Shown here in pieces: positions 13,707-16,521 of a stretch of 16,521 nucleotides of DNA. The position numbers and the translations under genes are program-made. This DNA is from UBA12151 sp964600645 (GTDB lineage Bacteria; Patescibacteriota; Minisyncoccia; Moranbacterales; UBA9337), in assembly GCA_964600645.1 (NCBI GenBank), contig CAZRJL010000020.1:1-16521 (forward strand), given 5' to 3'. Within the stretch, counting starts at the first letter, position 1, and each line of letters opens with the position of its first letter. The notes beneath the pieces are model-generated. The model saw nothing but the letters and a program-made list of their open reading frames with translations, had not been told where the DNA came from and ran no database searches.

Positions 13707-14327
13707 ATGTTTTACGATATTCTCGACAAAGAAAGAAAAAATATTTTACCAATCTTGGAATCATTGAAAAATGATTTTTATCTTGGTGGTGGAACGGCGC
13801 TAGCTTTGCAAATTGGACATAGAGACAGTATTGACTTTGATTTTTTTTCCGAAAAACCTTTCAATACTCAAAAATTGTTTGAACAATTAGAGATGATTTT
13901 CAAAGATCATTCAATCGAAAAAACGCAAGATGAAAAAAATACCCTCAGTATTATCGTTGACGGCGGTATAAAAATAAGTTTTTTTTCTTACAGCTATCCA
14001 CTTTTAAGACCGCTCATTTTTGAGGAATATTTATCTCTCGCATCAATTGAAGACATTGCTTGTATGAAACTTTCCGCCATCACTAGTCGTTCATCTATGA
14101 AGGATTATGTTGATTTGTATTTTATTCTCAATCAAAAAAACCTCGGTGAACTTCTTGATTTGACAAAAACAAAATTTCCAACGCTGGATAAAAATTTGAT
14201 AATCAAAAGTCTTGTTTATTTTGAAGATATTATCAATGAACCGATTATATTCAAAAATAATCAAGATATTTCTTTTGAAACTATTAAATCTTTTCTACAA
14301 AAAACTGTAGAAAACTTCGCAAAGTGA
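13707..14327 (+). CDS. AbiEii/AbiGii-family nucleotidyltransferase (putative type IV toxin)
   Basis: AbiEii-type proteins are DNA polymerase beta-like nucleotidyltransferases. Studied members block growth, in some cases by adding nucleotides to tRNA ends, and act in phage abortive infection. The 206-residue protein has the family's core: YLGGGTALALQIGHR (26-39) and SIDFDFF, with the metal-binding pair Asp43 and Asp45. Also present are ASIEDIACMKLSAI and SSMKDYVDLYFIL (the KDxxDL motif). The partner gene lies directly upstream. Its stop overlaps the GTG start of rnhB by 4 nt, which suggests co-translation. No Shine-Dalgarno is visible. Toxin activity is inferred. Confidence 0.88.
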   Translation: MFYDILDKERKNILPILESLKNDFYLGGGTALALQIGHRDSIDFDFFSEKPFNTQKLFEQLEMIFKDHSIEKTQDEKNTLSIIVDGGIKISFFSYSYPLLRPLIFEEYLSLASIEDIACMKLSAITSRSSMKDYVDLYFILNQKNLGELLDLTKTKFPTLDKNLIIKSLVYFEDIINEPIIFKNNQDISFETIKSFLQKTVENFAK

Positions 14328-15205
14328 ATATTTCAACATTTGATTTGGAAAAGGAGCTTTGGGGGAAGGGGGTTGGTTTTGTGGTGGGAGTGGATGAGGC
14401 GGGAAGGGGACCATTGGCCGGTCCTGTTGTGGCTTGCGCGGCGGTACTTCGTTATTCTCTCCCTTTGGAAAAGGGAGAGTTAGAGAGGGATTTGAAAAAT
14501 GAAAATAATGGCGAGGTCGCGCAAAATAACAAGTCTCTCAAATCCCCCCAGCCCCCTTTTCCAAAGGGGGAGAAAATTCAAGAGGGGGAGAATGATAAAA
14601 TGTGGGATTTGGTGCGGGATTCGAAGAAACTTTCTGCCGGGCAACGGGAAAAAGCTTTTGATTTTGTATTGGAAAATTTCCACATAGGAATCGGGATTTG
14701 CGACCACGAAACGATTGACCGCATAAATATTTTAGAAGCCAGTTTTTTGGCGATGAAAAAAGCCGTTCAAGAGCTTATGAGAATTAAGAATCAAGAATTA
14801 AGAATCAAGAATGATTTACCTTGTCATTCCCGTACTTTTTTTTGTCATTCCCGCGAAGGCGGGAATCCAGGAAGTGAAATAGGGGGAATAATTTCGCATA
14901 AAGATCAAAATAATATAATAATTCTTGTAGATGGGAACAAAAAAATTCCCAATTTTTCCGGCGAGCAGTTGGCGGTGGTCGGTGGGGACAAAATCGTCAA
15001 ATCAATTTCCGCCGCTTCAATTATTGCCAAAGTAACGCGAGACAGAATGATGATGGAGGCGCACGAAAAATATCCGCAGTATGGGTTTGCCAAACACAAA
15101 GGCTATGGAACAAAAATTCATATGGAAGCCCTGAAAAACTGCGGACCATGTGAAATCCATCGAAAATCATTCGCGCCGGTGAAGAAAGTGTTGAAAAATA
15201 CTTAA
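14324..15205 (+). CDS. rnhB: ribonuclease HII with in-frame repeat insertions
   Basis: RNase HII cuts RNA in RNA-DNA hybrids and removes single ribonucleotides from DNA. The catalytic set is complete: Asp24 and Glu25 in GVDEAGRGPLAGPVV, Asp203 in LVDGNKKIP, and Asp222 before KSISAASIIAKVTRD. The end YGFAKHKGYGTKIHMEAL is typical. At 293 residues it is ~80-100 longer than usual. Two insertions explain this: residues ~44-87 (an inverted pair of family A repeats) and ~150-195 (a 14-bp tandem repeat plus a 'CHSREGGNP' palindrome). Both lie between conserved blocks and leave the frame intact. The GTG start overlaps the stop of the AbiEii-like gene by 4 nt. Confidence 0.96.
   Translation: MNISTFDLEKELWGKGVGFVVGVDEAGRGPLAGPVVACAAVLRYSLPLEKGELERDLKNENNGEVAQNNKSLKSPQPPFPKGEKIQEGENDKMWDLVRDSKKLSAGQREKAFDFVLENFHIGIGICDHETIDRINILEASFLAMKKAVQELMRIKNQELRIKNDLPCHSRTFFCHSREGGNPGSEIGGIISHKDQNNIIILVDGNKKIPNFSGEQLAVVGGDKIVKSISAASIIAKVTRDRMMMEAHEKYPQYGFAKHKGYGTKIHMEALKNCGPCEIHRKSFAPVKKVLKNT
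14455..14497. repeat. family A repeat in rnhB, left copy
   Basis: CTCTCCCTTTGGAAAAGGGA followed by GAGTTAGAGAGGGATTTG. The G-runs have become GA-runs on both arms at matching sites, so the pairing is kept. Read in frame as SLPLEKGELERDLK. Confidence 0.8.
14538..14574. repeat. family A repeat in rnhB, right inverted copy
   Basis: CAAATCCCCCCAGCCCCC followed by TTTTCCAAAGGGGGAG. Inverted relative to 14455-14497. Read in frame as KSPQPPFPKGEK. Confidence 0.85.
14780..14812. repeat. 14-bp tandem repeat in rnhB
   Basis: AGAATTAAGAATCA occurs twice in tandem, then AGAAT. Read in frame as RIKNQELRIKN. Confidence 0.75.
14820..14871. repeat. 'CHSREGGNP' palindrome in rnhB
   Basis: TTGTCATTCCCG half-site, then a complete palindrome ATTCCCGCGAAGGCGGGAAT (14847-14866). 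Read in frame as CHSRTFFCHSREGGNPGS. The same family occurs outside genes at 6889-6935. Confidence 0.85.
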
Positions 15206-15231
15206 TTTAAGCCAAAAAAGGGTCTTTTAGT

Positions 15232-15261
15232 TTGACAAAATACTTAAAATATGCATATAAT
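15232..15261 (+). promoter_or_regulatory. strong consensus promoter of the DGR2 target gene
   Basis: TTGACA (15232-15237), an 18-bp spacer, and TATAAT (15256-15261), both perfect consensus. Expected start ~15268, giving a ~92-nt leader before the target ATG. Confidence 0.85.
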
Positions 15262-15359
15262 GTACTGATATGCTGAAAATGCGTAGAGTTCATTAAATGA
15301 CTAGCTGGTTTTATATATGGAAATTTTTCCTAAACCTAAATCAGAGAAAGGAGAAAGCG

Positions 15360-15905
15360 ATGAACAACGAGAAATTGTTGAAAAAAGTGGGTCAGGTAGT
15401 GCCGGAAGAGATATTGCAGGCACTGATTGATGAGTGGGATCCTATTATCAATGTTGGTCGCACCACGCGGCCGACTTATCCGGATTTTGTAAAAGAAGTC
15501 AAACATCCGGAATTTGAGCTGGCCGGTCCATCCGAGTTTGATGTAACGAAACTCGAGAAGTGCCTGCATCCGAAGCAGGTCGGTGGTGGCGGTGCCATTG
15601 GTAATGAGATCTATGAATATCTTGTTGCTCAAAAAATGCTCGAGGGTTGTCTTAATCTTACGGATATCTTGGCAATTCAGGTTAGGGGTATAGGTTTTTT
15701 CCGGAAAATTTTTACTGGCCTTTATTTGCCAGCTTGGAAATCTGTTGTTCTGGGTCGCGGTGGCTATCTCGACGTCCCGTATCTTTGCGGGTACGACGAC
15801 GTAGTGAGGTTGGATTGGGACTGGCTCGGCAACGATTTCGACTCCGATGTACCTGCTCTGCGGGTCGCGCAAGTTGATCCTCGGGACTCTGAACCCAAGG
15901 CCTAG
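15360..15905 (+). CDS. DGR2 target protein with diversified C-terminus
   Basis: A 181-residue protein. Start at 15360 is chosen because AAAGGAGAAAG sits just upstream; an in-frame ATG at 15297 has no such site and would overlap the leader. Residues 129-171 are VR2, templated by TR2. The part before it (LTDILAIQVRGIGFF, then GLYLPAWKSVV) and the variable block ending PALRVAQ match a layout I know from DGR targets in CPR bacteria, probably a C-type-lectin-like fold. Residues 1-120 have no recognised domain, and a GGGG at 75-78 may be a hinge. No signal peptide or membrane segment is visible. The gene has its own consensus promoter and terminator, so it is probably well expressed. Binding partner unknown. 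Confidence 0.88.
   Translation: MNNEKLLKKVGQVVPEEILQALIDEWDPIINVGRTTRPTYPDFVKEVKHPEFELAGPSEFDVTKLEKCLHPKQVGGGGAIGNEIYEYLVAQKMLEGCLNLTDILAIQVRGIGFFRKIFTGLYLPAWKSVVLGRGGYLDVPYLCGYDDVVRLDWDWLGNDFDSDVPALRVAQVDPRDSEPKA
15745..15872 (+). repeat. DGR2 variable region (VR2)
   Basis: A 128-bp segment aligned without gaps to TR2 (16236-16363, offset 491). All 14 mismatches are at TR2 adenines: 11 A to G and 3 A to T. The last ~20 bp (CCTGCTCTGCGGGTCGCGCA) are identical, as expected for the initiation end. Confidence 0.98.
15879..15900. repeat. hairpin just after VR2, candidate homing cruciform
   Basis: CCTCGGG and CCCAAGG form a stem of 6 pairs with one mismatch and an 8-nt loop, starting 6 bp after VR2 ends. 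In the Bordetella phage DGR a hairpin at a similar place promotes cDNA integration. This copy is imperfect. Confidence 0.5.
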
Positions 15906-15939
15906 TTCTTGGAATCTTAGTCCTAAAGACGAATTTTTT

Positions 15940-15977
15940 TAGGCACTGTGTTGTAATTCACACAGTGCCTATTTTTT
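15940..15977 (+). terminator. strong terminator of the DGR2 target gene
   Basis: TAGGCACTGTGT and ACACAGTGCCTA form a perfect 12-bp stem with an 8-nt loop, followed by TTTTTT. A T-run also precedes it. It isolates the target mRNA from the template RNA, whose -10 lies 5 bp further on. Confidence 0.92.
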
Positions 15978-15978
15978 A

Positions 15979-15987
15979 TGCTAAAAT
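15979..15987 (+). promoter_or_regulatory. extended -10 promoter of DGR2 template RNA
   Basis: TGCTAAAAT, an extended -10, 254 bp before TR2. The DGR1 counterpart is TGGTATAAT, 258 bp before TR1. Any -35 would fall inside the preceding terminator. Confidence 0.65.
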
Positions 15988-16235
15988 AAAATCGGTAGTA
16001 GGGAAATGTGCGGCCGACTAAGGTTTGCCGCTTCCGAATCCAGTATCCATGCATCGAGAATATTTTCGATTACGGTTGGAAATAGGGTGGTGTATGTAGA
16101 TTCTGATTTTTGACAATCAGAGACTTTTAAAAAATGAAGATACTTGGTATGGAATGTCAGGGCATTTTTGATGCCGGATAAAATACAACCCCGAGAGAAT
16201 TCGAAGGGTGGTGGAATGGAAGGCATTTCATATAT

Positions 16236-16363
16236 TTGTTCTGGATCGCGATGGCAATCTCAACGTCCCGTATCTTTACGAGAACGACGACGTAGTGAAG
16301 TTGAATTGGAACTGGCTCGACAACGATTTCAACTCCAATGAACCTGCTCTGCGGGTCGCGCAA
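16236..16363 (+). repeat. DGR2 template repeat (TR2)
   Basis: Template for VR2. In the target frame it contains eight Asn codons (for example LNWNWLDNDFNSNEPALR), and seven of them are changed in VR2. Confidence 0.98.
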
Positions 16364-16375
16364 CTCTCCCCATTT

Positions 16376-16413
16376 CTCTCCTTGTACATATCATCAAGGA
16401 GAGTTTTTCTTTT
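16376..16413 (+). terminator. terminator of DGR2 template RNA
   Basis: CTCTCCTTG and CAAGGAGAG form a perfect 9-bp stem, followed by TTTTTCTTTT. It starts 12 nt after TR2. The stop codon of the antisense avd (16394-16396) is at the edge of its loop, as in DGR1. Confidence 0.88.
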
Positions 16414-16521
16414 GCAAACTTCCAAGCCAGCCTCCCAGATTTCTGCCAACTTCATTGAGTTTTTCCGAAAGAGCGATATATTTTTTATCATCCAAAGATT
16501 TTGTTTCCCAAAGAATATTGA
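16394..16521 (-). CDS. avd: Avd-like four-helix-bundle protein of DGR2, C-terminal part
   Basis: The last 41 codons of an antisense avd gene cut by the window edge. They include NILWETKSLDDKKYIALSEK and LNEVGRNLGGWLGSLQ, which match the C-terminal two helices of Avd-like four-helix-bundle proteins and correspond to EEIALKLEEIGRMLGGW of the DGR1 copy. Family members are ~115 residues, so ~70-75 residues and the reverse transcriptase should lie to the right. Another frame of the same strand (16276-16491) is a shadow. Confidence 0.88.
   Translation of the reverse strand, partial: NILWETKSLDDKKYIALSEKLNEVGRNLGGWLGSLQKKNSP

Larger units (their letters stand above)
15994..16413 (+). ncRNA. DGR2 template RNA (leader, TR2 and terminator)
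   Basis: A predicted RNA of ~420 nt, the same size as in DGR1. Leader features in order: ATGTGCGGCCGACTAAGG (16006-16023; DGR1 has ATGTCGGACGGTTAAGG), a hairpin at 16053-16070 (ATCGA/TCGAT), and a hairpin at 16102-16121 (TCTGATT/AATCAGA). A CTTT/GAAG stem, then ACTTGGTATG (16142-16151), a hairpin GGCAT/ATGCC (16161-16175), ATAAAATACAACC (16178-16190) and a GGTGG tract ending in GGCAT follow. Then come TR2 and a terminator. The blocks match DGR1 in order. Small ORFs here are not believed. Confidence 0.78.

Noticed and set aside
16144..16363. Open frames across TR2 on both strands
   Set aside because: They overlap the template repeat and leader, and the codons match the target only within TR2.

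Overview
The window looks like part of an AT-rich genome of the Candidate Phyla Radiation (Patescibacteria), most likely a Parcubacteria-like lineage. This is an inference from four things: the family of diversity-generating retroelement (DGR) proteins, a threonyl-tRNA synthetase without a TGS domain, RNAs that appear leaderless, and housekeeping genes swollen by in-frame palindromic repeats. UGA is used as an ordinary stop codon. No rRNA or tRNA gene was recognised. The first ~97 bases are GC-rich, read in another frame and on the other strand, and probably come from a different sequence (assembly chimera or recombination scar).

The main discovery is two DGRs in the same orientation, about 11 kb apart. 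DGR1 (421-4434) has a 707-residue target protein (GNAT-like plus PcfJ-like regions plus a variable C-terminus, VR1), a template repeat (TR1), an avd gene on the opposite strand, and a reverse transcriptase with the DGR-type LGNLTSQ motif and a YADD active site. DGR2 (15232-16521, cut by the window end) has a 181-residue target with VR2, TR2, and the 3' end of a second antisense avd. Its reverse transcriptase should lie just beyond the right edge. VR1 and TR1 differ at 14 of 132 positions, 13 of them template adenines. VR2 and TR2 differ at 14 of 128 positions, all template adenines. In both loci the TR seems to be carried on a discrete ~420-nt RNA with an extended -10 promoter, a ~245-nt leader sharing conserved blocks and hairpins, the TR, and a terminator 11-12 nt after the TR whose loop contains or touches the avd stop codon.

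Between the DGRs lie ordinary genes. These are miaB (minus), two small unknown ORFs (plus), thrS with an upstream T-box-like leader (minus), a DUF559 nuclease (minus), dnaE (minus), a DUF6922/AbiEii-like toxin-antitoxin pair (plus) and rnhB (plus). The left edge holds the start of miaA (minus). miaA and miaB act on the same tRNA modification (i6A to ms2i6A at position 37).

Several families of palindromic repeats are scattered through the window and sit in frame inside miaB, thrS and rnhB, so those proteins carry extra segments. One family occurs three times as an inverted pair. In one of these pairs the DUF559 nuclease lies between the two copies, which suggests a REPIN- or MITE-like element with a possible nuclease partner.
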